Assembly: GCA_022819985.1 (NCBI GenBank)
Contig: JAJEGH010000026.1
Span: 1 to 33,939 of the forward strand
Reading direction: 5' to 3'
DNA: 33,939 nt
DNA from: Alphaproteobacteria bacterium
GTDB lineage: Bacteria > Pseudomonadota > Alphaproteobacteria > Bin65
The notes below the pieces were generated by a model. That model did not search any database. It was not told where the DNA came from and was given only the letters and a program-made list of their open reading frames with translations. Shown piece by piece: positions 1 through 8,946 of the stretch (position 1 is the stretch's first letter; each line of letters begins with the position of its first letter). Made by a program: the position numbers and the translations under genes.

Positions 1-1282
1 GGTAACGTCAATTGTTATGTGTCAGGGGGAAAGGGGTAGCGATTCCCTGACGTTTGTTTTCGTGTGTGAAGATGGCGAACAGGATTCGGTCCATGGAGGT
101 TCTGTCCTGGAAGGTGCCCATGGGTCGTGTCCGCCGCCGGACTTCGCGGAATCTTCGTTCGATGGCGTTGGTGGTCCTGACCTGCTTGCGCTCGGCAAGG
201 GTCTTGTAGCGGAAGCAGGTGAGCAGCTCGTCGAGGTCGTTGCGCAGGCAGGCGACGGCCTTGGGGTAGACGGGTTCCCAGCGGTCGGCGAAGCGGCGCG
301 CCGCGCTTTCGGCCTTGCGGCGGTTGTCGGCGTTCATGACGGCGTGGACGTCGGCCTTGACGGCGTCCCGGTCGGCCTCGCGGACCTTGTTGAGGATGTT
401 GCGCATCTTGTGCGCCCAGCATCTCTGAACCGGGATGGCGTGATAGACGACGGGCAAGGCGGCGAGCAGGCCCTGGCCGCCATCGACGCAGATCGTCTCC
501 AGGCCCTCGCCGGTGAGCCCGCGGCGGTACAGGCCGGTCAGGAAGCGCTCCCACTCCGCGGCGCTCTCGCTGGCCGCGAGGCGGAAGTCGACGATCTCCT
601 TCCTGCCGTCGGGCCGGACGCCCAGGGCGACCAGGACCGGTCGCCTGAGCGCGCCGGCGCCGGTCTTGCGGGCGAGCACCACGCCGTCGAGCATCAATGC
701 CTTGTAGGCGTTCTTCAGCGGGCGGCGGTGGAAGGCCGCGACCGCGGTGTCGAGGGTTCTGGCGACCCGGCTGACGGTCGAGGCCGAGACCGGGCGCCCC
801 AACAGGGTCAGCAGAACCTCGCCGACCTTGCGGGTCGACAGCCCCAGCACGAAGCCGGCCAGGATCGCCCGGTCGATCTCCGGCGCGCGCCTTGCATAGC
901 TCCTCAGAACCCCGGTCGGGCAGAAGCGCCGGGTGCGCGGCACGTTGATCTCGATGTCGCCGAGCTCGCTCAGCAGGCAGCGCCGGTAGCTGCCGTTGCG
1001 CCGGTCGCGCACGGCGCTCCCGTCGAGACCGTCGAGCCAGCGGTCCACCGCCTCGGCCATCCGGTCCTCGACGATCTCGGCCAGAGCGCGCCGGCCGAGC
1101 GGGCGGTAGCCCTCGCCCCAGTCCAGACCGCCCGCCTGCATCTCCTTCACGACCTCGAAGGCCATCGGTAAACTCTCGATCGTCGCAGCGCGCTGTGGCA
1201 TGGGGGTGCTCCTCTATGCGGTTGTTGGCTAACCACAGGGAGTACCCCCTCCCGCCACTGACACATAACCTCGTACGTCACC
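1..1282 (-). mobile_element. IS256-family insertion sequence
   Basis: The element carries one transposase gene on the minus strand. Its ends form an imperfect inverted repeat: bases 1-25 against the reverse complement of 1258-1282 share GGT, then ACGT, then a perfect 12-base block GTTATGTGTCAG (14-25 and 1258-1269). The perfect block lies about 14 bases inside each end, as in IS256-family terminal repeats, so the outer end is placed at about base 1. The left flank is outside the window, so the 8-9 base target duplication typical of the family cannot be tested. The outer boundary is inferred; the inner repeat and gene are seen directly. Confidence 0.85.
8..1201 (-). CDS. IS256 (mutator) family transposase
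   Basis: A DDE transposase of 397 residues, full length for the family. The putative catalytic triad is D172 (LMLDGVVLA), D240 (CVDGGQGL) and E348 (TTNAIERRFREV), with the family's CWAHKMRN motif at 261-268. The start is supported by GAGGAG about 7 bases upstream of the ATG. The stop lies inside the left terminal repeat, leaving almost no noncoding DNA on that side. No frameshift or internal stop is present, so the gene looks intact and possibly active. It is transcribed away from the efflux genes, so the element's far end rather than this promoter abuts them. Confidence 0.93.
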   Translation of the reverse strand: MPQRAATIESLPMAFEVVKEMQAGGLDWGEGYRPLGRRALAEIVEDRMAEAVDRWLDGLDGSAVRDRRNGSYRRCLLSELGDIEINVPRTRRFCPTGVLRSYARRAPEIDRAILAGFVLGLSTRKVGEVLLTLLGRPVSASTVSRVARTLDTAVAAFHRRPLKNAYKALMLDGVVLARKTGAGALRRPVLVALGVRPDGRKEIVDFRLAASESAAEWERFLTGLYRRGLTGEGLETICVDGGQGLLAALPVVYHAIPVQRCWAHKMRNILNKVREADRDAVKADVHAVMNADNRRKAESAARRFADRWEPVYPKAVACLRNDLDELLTCFRYKTLAERKQVRTTNAIERRFREVRRRTRPMGTFQDRTSMDRILFAIFTHENKRQGIATPFPLTHNN

Positions 1283-1442
1283 ACCCGTCGCATATACTTG
1301 CGCTGCCCGACGGAACCGATACAGTTTGCAACGCAGCCGGCGACGGGACGGGCGACCGGGCAACGGCCATGCGATCGGTGCCTTTTGCGCCACCCGTTCC
1401 CGACTCCGCCGGCAAACCCTGCAGGTGAACGGGAGCGCGCCG

Positions 1443-2627
1443 ATGCCCCAGGAAACAGCAGATACCGGCAGCGGCCCCAAAAGGCCGCGATGGCTCGGTT
1501 ACGCCCAGCTGGCGGTTATCCTGGCCGCGATCGTCGTCGCCCTGTATTTCGCCCGCGCGCCCGAACGGGTCGAGCGCGGGGCGACGGCGGCCACGACGGC
1601 CGGACCGGGCAAGCCGGCCGTGCGCGTCGTCCTGCCGAGTGCGAAGAAATACACATTCACCGTCCGCGTGACCGGTACGGTGACCCTTGAGCGCAAGACC
1701 AGGGTCGTTTCCCAGGTCGTCGGCCGGGTCGTCTGGGTGTCGCCGAACTTCACGAATGGCGGGACGATCCGGGCGAACGAGGCCTTCATCCGGATCGACC
1801 CGGCCGAATTCGAACTTCGGGTCCGGGCGGCGGAAATGTCGGTCAGGATAGCCGAGGCCGGCCTGCAAATTCAGAACGCCCTTGCCAGGGAAGGCGCCGA
1901 AAAATTCGCCGGGGCCAACCCGGGCGCGGAGGTTCCCGAGCGGGTGCGCCGCGTCTCGTCCATCGCCCGGGCGGAGGCCCGGCTGGGCCGGGCCCGGGCG
2001 GCGCTGGATCTGGCCAGGCTGCAACTCGCGCGCACGAACATATCGCTGCCCTACGACAGCCGCGTGGTGCGCTCGGACGTCGAAGTCGGCGAACTGGTGG
2101 GCCCGGCCGAAAAGGTCGGGCGCGCCTCGGTGCTCGGCGTCGTCTACCGGCCCGGCGCGCTGCAGGTGAGGGCGCCGGTCGAGCCCAAGGACCTGAAGCG
2201 TTTCGCGCCGATGGTCGGGCGCGCCGCACGGATCGCGACCTGGTCCGGAACCTTCGACGCCGAGGTGGTCCGCGTCTCGTCCGTCGTTGCCGCGCGCACG
2301 CGGCTGGGGTCGATGTTCCTGAAATTCGCGGAGACTGCGCCACCCGATACGCTGCCGGCGCCGGGCACCTTCGCGGAGATTGCCGTCACCGGGCCGACGC
2401 GCGACAGGGCCTTCGTCCTGCCGGAGGCGGCGGCGCGCGACCGCGACAGCGTCTGGGTCGTCAGGAACGGCGCCCTGACATCGCTCACGCCCAAATCGCT
2501 GGGCCGCACGGCGGACGGCTGGATCGTCGAGCCGTTCGATGCCGGCGAGGGCGTTGTCGTGGGCGTGCTGGCCAGGGCCAGGGAAGGAATGCCGGTGACG
2601 GCCCGGGCATTCCGGCCGTCCGAATAG
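1443..2627 (+). CDS. RND efflux periplasmic adaptor subunit (HlyD/MFP family)
   Basis: A membrane fusion protein of 394 residues that should link an inner-membrane RND pump to an outer-membrane channel. One N-terminal membrane anchor (about residues 19-36) follows a basic stretch. Next comes a lipoyl/barrel-sandwich half (VSQVVGRVVWVSP), a helical hairpin rich in Ala, Arg and Glu, the second half (LPYDSRVVRSDVEVGELV) and beta-barrel and membrane-proximal regions. The ATG at 1443 was preferred over in-frame starts from 1326 because GGGAG lies 8 bases upstream and the protein then starts just before the anchor. The permease gene follows 55 bases downstream. No outer-membrane factor or regulator is present; the IS256 element ends only 160 bases upstream and may have displaced or altered the promoter. 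Confidence 0.88.
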   Translation: MPQETADTGSGPKRPRWLGYAQLAVILAAIVVALYFARAPERVERGATAATTAGPGKPAVRVVLPSAKKYTFTVRVTGTVTLERKTRVVSQVVGRVVWVSPNFTNGGTIRANEAFIRIDPAEFELRVRAAEMSVRIAEAGLQIQNALAREGAEKFAGANPGAEVPERVRRVSSIARAEARLGRARAALDLARLQLARTNISLPYDSRVVRSDVEVGELVGPAEKVGRASVLGVVYRPGALQVRAPVEPKDLKRFAPMVGRAARIATWSGTFDAEVVRVSSVVAARTRLGSMFLKFAETAPPDTLPAPGTFAEIAVTGPTRDRAFVLPEAAARDRDSVWVVRNGALTSLTPKSLGRTADGWIVEPFDAGEGVVVGVLARAREGMPVTARAFRPSE

Positions 2628-2682
2628 CCCGGCCCGAAGACGGACGCTGCGTGCACCCGGCGCGCCATCGCGAGGGACAATC

Positions 2683-5600
2683 GTGAAGAACGGACCGATC
2701 GCCTATTTCGTCGGCAATCCCGTCGCCGCCAAGTTCCTGCTGATCCTGCTGATCGTCGGCGGCGTCTTTTCCGGCGTTCAGCTGACCGTCCAGCACATTC
2801 CGGAAATCGATCTGCGCACGGTTTCCGTGACCGTGCAGGTGCCCGGCGCATCGCCGAAGGAGGTCGAGGAGGACGTCAACCGCCGGATCGAGGAAAGCGT
2901 GGTCGGCCTGCCCGGCGTCGCGCGGGTCGTCGGCACCGCCTCGCAGGGCTTCTCCCGCCTGGATGTCGAGCTCGAAACCTTCGCCGATGCCGGCGAGGTC
3001 CTGGCGGATGTCCGCAGCGCCGTCGAAAGCATCGAGAATTTTCCGCCGCCCAACGCCGAACGCCCGAAGATCGAGCTGAAGAAGCTGTCGATCGAGGTGA
3101 TGACGCTCGCCGTGGCGTCGGCGACTGCGACCGAAGATGCGCTGCGCCGGACGGCGGAAAACCTGCGCGACGATCTGCTGGCCTTGCCGTCCGTCTCCCA
3201 GGTCGGACTGCGCGGCACGCGCGACCGCGAAATCGCCATCGAGATGAACGAGGAGGAATTGCGCCGCCACAGGCTGACGCTCGCCCAGGTGGCGAGAAAG
3301 ATCCGGCGCGCCTCCCGCAACGCGACATTCGGCGAATTGCGCACCCGGGCCGGCGGCGTGGTCCTCCACACCGTGGGCAAGCGGCAGATCGGCGAGCAAT
3401 TCGGGAACATACCGCTCATCGCCAGGGTCGACGGCACCATCCTGACGCTGGGCGACGTCGCCACGATCCGCGACGGCTTCGTCGACGAGAGCGTCCTGTC
3501 GACGGTCGACGGCAAGCCTGCGGTTTTCGTCCGGGTCGAAGCCTCCCGGGAGCAGTCGCTGCTCGAAATCTCCTCCAACATCAGGAAACGCCTCGAAACC
3601 TACAAGCCGCCGCCGGGCATCGAAATCCGCATCTGGAACGATACGGCGGAGCCGATATTCGACGTTCTCTCGGATATCGTCCGCAACGCGGCGATCGGCG
3701 TCATCCTGGTGTTCGTGTGCCTGTTCCTTGTCTTCGACCTTCGCCTCGCCTTCTGGATAACCCTCGGCATTCCCCTGTCGTTCGTCGGCGCGCTGATGTT
3801 CTTCGACCTGGCGAGCCTGACGCTGAACCTGGGGACGCTGTTCGCCTTCTTCCTGCTGATCGGCATCGTCGTCGACGATGCGGTCGTTGTCGGCGAGAGC
3901 GTCGCGGCGGAACGCGAGCGGGGAAAGAGTGCCGTGGAGGCGGCGGTTTCCGGAGCCCGGATCGTCGCCGGCCCGATCTTTGTCGGCGTCTCCACCACCG
4001 TGCTCGCATTCGTGCCGTTCCTGTTCGTGACGGAGGGCAGCCTTCAGGTCGTCCAGCCGTTTTTCTGGGTCGCGCTGTTCGTGCTCGCCGTATCGCTGGT
4101 CGAGGCCTTTTTCGTCCTGCCGTCGCATCTCTCGCACGAGCGGCGCTGGAGCCTGTCGCCGTTGCGCGAAATCCAGGCCTGGGTGCGCGAGGCGATCGAC
4201 CGGATGCGGGATTCGATCGTCGCGCCGGCGGTGTCCTGGGCGGTTCGCCATGTCTGGCTGACGATCGCCCTCGGCCTGGTCTTTTTCGTTGCCGCGCTCG
4301 CCCTGCTGCGGACCGAACAGGTTCGCGTGATCGTCGTCGACGACACGGCGAGCCGGGCGAACACGGTCCAGGCAAACCTCGAGCTGCCGGTCGGCGCGCC
4401 GTTCGAGGCCAGCGCGGCCATCGCCGAAAGATTCGTAAGGGCGGCCGAGGCGGTCGAGAAACAGCTCGAAGGGACGACCATCGAATCGATCAGCGTGATC
4501 GTCGGCAATGCCGGCAACATCGCCCGCTCGCGCACCGGCGAGGGCCAGCGCAACGGCAGCCATCTGGCCTCGGTCCGGCTCCATCTGCACGACCGGCCGC
4601 TGCGCCAAGCGTCGCCGGCGGAAATCGAGCGGTTGTGGCGCCGGACTATCGGCACTCTGCCGGGACTGGCGAAAGTCTCGGTCCAGACCGGCCTGTTCCG
4701 GTTCGAGCCGTCCGTCGCCTATGCGCTGGTTCACGACGACCGCGAAAAGCTGGAGCAGGCCGCCGGCGAACTCCGGGCGTTCGTCGGGTCGCTTCCGGGC
4801 ATCTACCGGCTCTCGGACAACCTGACGCCGGGCAAACGGCATTTCGCCGTCCGGGTCACGCCGGCCGGCAAGGCCGCAGGGCTGACGCCGACCGGGATCG
4901 GCCGGCAATTGCGGGCGAATTTCCACGGCATCGAGGTGCAGCGGATCCAGCGCGGCCGCGACGAGATACGGGTCGTCGTGCGCTATCCGACGGAACGGCG
5001 GCGCAGTCTGCGCGAACTCGCCAGCGAGCGGATCCGCCGGCCCGGCGGCGGCGAGGTGCCGCTGTCCACGGTCGCCTGGATCGAGGAAAAGCGCGAGCTT
5101 GCCGCACTGACCCGCATCGACGGCAAGACCACCGTCCTGGTCAACGCCCACGCCGACCCGACCCGGATCACCCCCATTCAGGCGCGGCGCAAGATCGACC
5201 GGGAGTTCCTGCCCCGGCCTGATCGCGAAATATCCCGGCCTCGGCATATCGGACGACGCCGGCGTGCGGCAGGAGAGGCACCTGTTCGAAACGCTGAGTC
5301 TGCTGGTGCCCTTCGTGCTGATCGCGATGTACGCCCTGATGGCGGGCTTCCTGCGCAGCTACTGGAAGCCGGTGGTCGCCATGGCGGGGGTACCCATCGC
5401 CTTTGCCGGCGCCATCTTCGGCCACTGGATTCTCGGCTGGGACGTGACGGCGATGTCGCTGTTCGGCGTCATCGGCGTCGCCGGCGTCATCGTCAACGAC
5501 TCCCTGGTGCTGCTGGACCGCTACAATGCGATCCGCCGGGACAACGATGCGATCCCGGCCATCGCCGCCGCCTCCGCGGCGACGCGCCACCGGTTCCGCG

Positions 5601-5785
5601 CCGTCTTCCTGACCAGCCTGACTACGGTCCTCGGCCTCTCGCCCCTGCTCTACGCGCGCGGCGACGAACTGATCCGCTTCGTGCCGTTCGTGGTCAGCAT
5701 GCTCGGCGGCATGGTCGCCGCCGGCATCTTCACCCTGTTCATCCTGCCGACCCTGGTGATGATCGTCGACGGCCGCCGCGAGTGA
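2683..5785 (+). CDS. RND efflux permease, interrupted by a one-base frameshift
   Basis: An AcrB-like proton-driven inner-membrane pump. The first part runs in frame from ATG 2683 to about 5215 and holds TM1, the first porter half, TM2-6 with the proton-relay pair D398/D399 (GIVVDDAVVVGES), and the second porter half. Near 5212-5215 (CCCC) the frame must shift by one base. Removing one C restores FLPGLIAKYPG and joins smoothly to the remaining membrane helices, including GVIGVAGVIVNDSLVLLDRY, ending at TGA 5785. The repaired protein would be about 1033 residues, normal for the family. The unshifted frame stays open to 6288 but reads as low-complexity Arg/Pro. The cause may be a real mutation or a homopolymer sequencing error. 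TM10 has N-D where AcrB has the relay lysine, as in a sub-branch of this family. Confidence 0.88.
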
Positions 5786-5806
5786 CCGGGCGAAGGGCGG
5801 ACGGCC

Positions 5807-6751
5807 CTATCCGGCCGTTCCCCGGACCGCGTTTTCCGCTGTCGCGCAACCGTCCAGCGCCCGGAGCAGAGCTTGGCCGGCTGCAGCGTCGAACGGGCCG
5901 ACGAGGACCAGTTGCGCCGGCCCGGACGATGCGGCGGACAGGGCGAGACGGCCGCCGCTCCAGTCGATCCGCCGCCATCCCGCCTCAGCGGCGACGACGC
6001 CCTTCGCGCGATGGATGTCCGGCCGGTCGGCGAACAGGCGCTCCAGCGCGGCGGGATCGACCGGTTCCGCCGGCCGCCAGACGACCGAGGACAGGCCGTG
6101 TCCGGGGTCCTGCCCCGCTCCGGCTTCGCCGGGCGCTGCCGCCGGGGCCGCATCGCCGATGCCGAACAGCCGCGCCGGACCGACCTCGCCGAACCGGGTC
6201 TCGACGAGGTCGGCCGGGCCGGCCTGCGCCTGCACCCATGCCCGCAGCGGCGCGGCGTCTTCGGCCGGCAGCAGATCCAGCTTGTTGAGCGCGAGCAGGT
6301 CCGCCGCCCGCATCTGCTGCACGACCAGCGCGCCGACGAACTTGTCCGCCGTCCGCGCGCGGACCGTCGCCGCATCGGCGAGCACGGCGGTCCCGGCCGG
6401 CCGGCAGCCCGGCCAGTTGCCGGCGAGCCGCATGACCCGCGCCGGGTCGGCGACGCCGCTCGCCTCGACGACGATCCGGTCGGGCGGCGGATCGCGTTCG
6501 GTCTGGGCCTGCAACGCCGCGCCGAGATCGTCAGCGATAGCGCAGCAGACGCAGCCGTTGGTGAGCGCGACCGTGTCGCCGCCATGCTCGGCGATCAGCC
6601 CGGCGTCGATGTTGACCGCGCCGAAATCGTTGACCAGCACGGCGAGGCGCAATCCGTGGTCCGCCGCCAGCAGGGCGTTCAGGCAGGTCGTCTTGCCGGC
6701 GCCGAGATAGCCGCCGATCACGGTGACGGGGATGGGCTGCCGCGCAGTCAT
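5807..6751 (-). CDS. COG0523/CobW-family GTP-binding metallochaperone-like protein
   Basis: A G3E-family P-loop GTPase of 314 residues. It shows Walker A GGYLGAGKTT (13-22), the metal-binding CVCC motif (67-70, in NGCVCCAI), EASGVADP (97-104) and the guanine-specificity motif NKLD (156-159). The C-terminal half is a shortened CobW_C-like domain. Family members insert or traffic metals such as zinc or cobalt; the metal here cannot be told from sequence, and no zinc-regulon gene or Zur box is seen nearby. The ATG at 6751 overlaps the stop of the upstream dehydrogenase gene as ATGA, so the two are translationally coupled; an upstream in-frame ATG at 6772 is therefore less likely. Confidence 0.87.
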   Translation of the reverse strand: MTARQPIPVTVIGGYLGAGKTTCLNALLAADHGLRLAVLVNDFGAVNIDAGLIAEHGGDTVALTNGCVCCAIADDLGAALQAQTERDPPPDRIVVEASGVADPARVMRLAGNWPGCRPAGTAVLADAATVRARTADKFVGALVVQQMRAADLLALNKLDLLPAEDAAPLRAWVQAQAGPADLVETRFGEVGPARLFGIGDAAPAAAPGEAGAGQDPGHGLSSVVWRPAEPVDPAALERLFADRPDIHRAKGVVAAEAGWRRIDWSGGRLALSAASSGPAQLVLVGPFDAAAGQALLRALDGCATAENAVRGTAG

Positions 6752-7662
6752 TCCGGCGGCCCTCCCTCCCAAAGCGTCACCGCCCGGGTGAAGTCGGCGT
6801 CGGGGCCCAGCGCAGCGCCGGCCGCGGCCCAGCGGGCTTTCATGTTGCGGCTGAGCGGCGCGTCGATTCCGACCGCTTCGGCCAGGTCGGCGGCGATGGC
6901 GACATCCTTGGCCATCAGCCCCAGCCTGAAGCCGGTGGCGAAGGTCCGGGGCAGGACCTCCTGCTTCATCGGCAGTTCGGAATTGAAGCTCCGGCCGGTC
7001 GAGTTGTTGATAATCGTGAGCAGCGTCTCCCGCTCCAGGCCGAAGGCTTCGCCGACGATCAGGGCTTCCGCCGCCGCGGTGAAGGCCGCCGCCGCGGCGT
7101 AGTTGTTCAGCGCCTTGGCGGCGTGGCCGGCGCCGAGCGGCCCGGCGCGGAACAGCCGGTCGCCCATCGCGCGCAGGATCGGTTCGGCCCGCTGCGCCGC
7201 GCTCTCGTCATCGACCCCGACCATGATGGCGAGGGTGCCGTCCGCCGCCTTCGCGACGCCGCCGCTCACCGGCGCATCGACCAGGGCGACGCCGCGTTCG
7301 GCCAGCGCCGCGCCGAGCGCGCGCGTGCCCATCGGCTCGGACGAACTCATGTCGATGACCAGGCCGCCCCCGGATTTGCCGACGCCGAGTCCGCTCGCGA
7401 GCGCGCCGCCCTCTTCCTCCAGAAGGACCTGCCGCACGACCGCGCCGGTCGGCAGCATGGTGACGGCGACCGTCGCGGCCCCGGCCAGCGCCGCCGGCGT
7501 CGCGGCGGTCCGGCAGCCGGTCGCGGCGGCAAAGGCGTCGGCGGCGTCGCGGTCGGCGTCGTAGCCGATAACCTCGAAGCCGGAACGGGCTAGGTTGGCA
7601 GCCATCGGCCGGCCCATATTGCCGAGGCCGACGAAGCCGACGGTTTCGCGGGATGGCGGCAT
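6748..7662 (-). CDS. NAD(P)-dependent oxidoreductase, 3-hydroxyisobutyrate dehydrogenase family
   Basis: A 304-residue beta-hydroxyacid dehydrogenase. The Rossmann motif GLGNMG is at 12-17, the substrate-binding DAPVSGG at 129-135 and the catalytic lysine at K183 in HAAKALNNY. The family oxidises 3-hydroxyisobutyrate, tartronate semialdehyde or related hydroxyacids; the substrate cannot be assigned. The reading frame is open far upstream, but similarity begins at MPPSRETVGFVGLG, so the ATG at 7662 is chosen. It diverges from the acyl-CoA dehydrogenase pair across 135 bases and overlaps the COG0523 gene by ATGA. The acyl-CoA dehydrogenase neighbours suggest branched-chain or short acyl catabolism, which is an inference. 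Confidence 0.88.
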   Translation of the reverse strand: MPPSRETVGFVGLGNMGRPMAANLARSGFEVIGYDADRDAADAFAAATGCRTAATPAALAGAATVAVTMLPTGAVVRQVLLEEEGGALASGLGVGKSGGGLVIDMSSSEPMGTRALGAALAERGVALVDAPVSGGVAKAADGTLAIMVGVDDESAAQRAEPILRAMGDRLFRAGPLGAGHAAKALNNYAAAAAFTAAAEALIVGEAFGLERETLLTIINNSTGRSFNSELPMKQEVLPRTFATGFRLGLMAKDVAIAADLAEAVGIDAPLSRNMKARWAAAGAALGPDADFTRAVTLWEGGPPE

Positions 7663-7797
7663 GGTAAGCGCTCCGCTCGCGGGGGTGGCGTATCGCCCAT
7701 GATAGCCTGCCCTCGCCGGTGGGGCATACGATTGTGCATAGGCACGGCAGCGCGCGACGCCTTCCCCCGCAGCGCCGGATGCCGTAACACCGCGGCC

Positions 7798-8946
7798 ATG
7801 CAATTCTTCGCCGATACGCCGCTGCCCGACCTTGCGCCTTACGCCGGCCTGCGCGCCGAGGTCCGCGCCTTCCTGGCCGGGGAGCGGGCGCGTGCCGGGG
7901 TCGACAGCTGGGTCGGCTCCTGGGAGGGCTTCGACCGCGGCTTCAGCACGCGGCTGGCCGAACGGGGCTGGCTCGGCATGGCGATCCCGCAGCGCTACGG
8001 CGGCCGGGAGACCGGCCTGCTCGAGCGCTATGTCGTGCTCGAGGAACTGCTGGCCGGCGGCGCGCCGGTCGCGGCCCACTGGATCGCCGACCGCCAGACC
8101 GCGCCGCTGCTGCTGCGCTTCGGCACGGAGGAACAGCGCCGCCGCTTCCTGCCGCGCATCGCTTCGGGCGAATACAGCTTCGCCATCGGCATGAGCGAGC
8201 CGGACAGCGGCTCCGACCTCGCCGCGGTGCGCACGCGGGCCGAGCCGTCGGGCAACGGCTGGCGCATCGACGGCGCGAAAATCTGGTCGTCCAACGCCCA
8301 CCGCGCCGACTGGATGATCGCGCTCTGCAGAACCGGCGAAACCGGCGAGGACAGGCACGGCGGCCTGAGCCAGTTCCTGATCGACCTCAGCGCGTCGGAC
8401 ATCGCCATCCGCCCGATCCATAACCTGGCCGGCGACCATCATTTCAACGAGGTGTTTTTCGACGGCCACGAGATCCCGGCCGACCGGATCGTCGGCAGTC
8501 CGGGCGACGGCTGGCGCCAGGTGATGAGCGAGCTGGCCTTCGAGCGCAGCGCGCCCGACCGTTTCCTCTCGACCTTCCGCCTGATCGTCGAGTTGGTGCG
8601 CGCCGCCGGCCCGGACCCGGACCGGCTGGTTGCCGGCGAGATCGGCGCGCTGGTCGCCCGGCTGGCCGCGGTGCGGCTGCTCTCGATCCAGGTCGCCGGC
8701 GCGCTCGACCGGGGCGAGACGCCGAACACCGAGGCCGCGCTGGTCAAGGAAGTCGGCACCGCGCTGGAGCAGGACACGCCGGAGATCGCGCGGCGGATCC
8801 TGGCGGAAACGCCGGCCGGCGACCGGACGGCGCTGATCGAGGACCTGCTGGCCTACGACGTGCTGCACACGCCGTCCTTCACTCTGCGCGGCGGCGCGCG
8901 CGAGGTCGTGCGCGGCATCGTTGCGCGCGGGCTGGGGCTGCGATGA
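7798..8946 (+). CDS. Acyl-CoA dehydrogenase, subunit 1 of an adjacent pair
   Basis: A 382-residue FAD enzyme of the acyl-CoA dehydrogenase family. An N-terminal helical domain with GWLGMAIPQRYGG (about 57-69) leads into the flavin-binding motif FAIGMSEPDSGSDLA (128-142) and KIWSSNAH (161-168). The C-terminal helical domain ends in TLRGGAREVVRGIVARGLG, corresponding to the usual EGT/GT-EIQR-IIA end, but without an acidic residue at the medium-chain-type position. The ATG at 7798 fits the family N-terminus better than 7699. The stop overlaps the next gene's start as ATGA. Paired, overlapping genes of unequal length often encode heteromeric enzymes (sterol or cholate side-chain systems in actinobacteria); that role is only suggested here. 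Confidence 0.9.
   Translation: MQFFADTPLPDLAPYAGLRAEVRAFLAGERARAGVDSWVGSWEGFDRGFSTRLAERGWLGMAIPQRYGGRETGLLERYVVLEELLAGGAPVAAHWIADRQTAPLLLRFGTEEQRRRFLPRIASGEYSFAIGMSEPDSGSDLAAVRTRAEPSGNGWRIDGAKIWSSNAHRADWMIALCRTGETGEDRHGGLSQFLIDLSASDIAIRPIHNLAGDHHFNEVFFDGHEIPADRIVGSPGDGWRQVMSELAFERSAPDRFLSTFRLIVELVRAAGPDPDRLVAGEIGALVARLAAVRLLSIQVAGALDRGETPNTEAALVKEVGTALEQDTPEIARRILAETPAGDRTALIEDLLAYDVLHTPSFTLRGGAREVVRGIVARGLGLR

Noticed and set aside
1..1282. Target-site duplication for the IS256 element
   Set aside because: The left flank is outside the window. ACGTCA occurs near both ends (5-10 and 1275-1280), but it lies inside the inverted repeats and is not a duplication.
2485..5247. 920-codon open frame antisense to the RND pump
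   Set aside because: Composition is Asp/Arg/Gly/Gln-rich without domains, and it is a perfect shadow of a recognised protein-coding strand.
5786..6288. C-terminal extension of the unshifted RND frame
   Set aside because: Arg/Pro-rich translation lying antisense to the COG0523 GTPase gene; the true end of the pump is in the shifted frame at 5785.
5807..6772. Zinc-starvation regulation of the COG0523 gene
   Set aside because: No Zur-box-like palindrome was seen, and the gene is coupled by ATGA to a dehydrogenase rather than to zinc genes.
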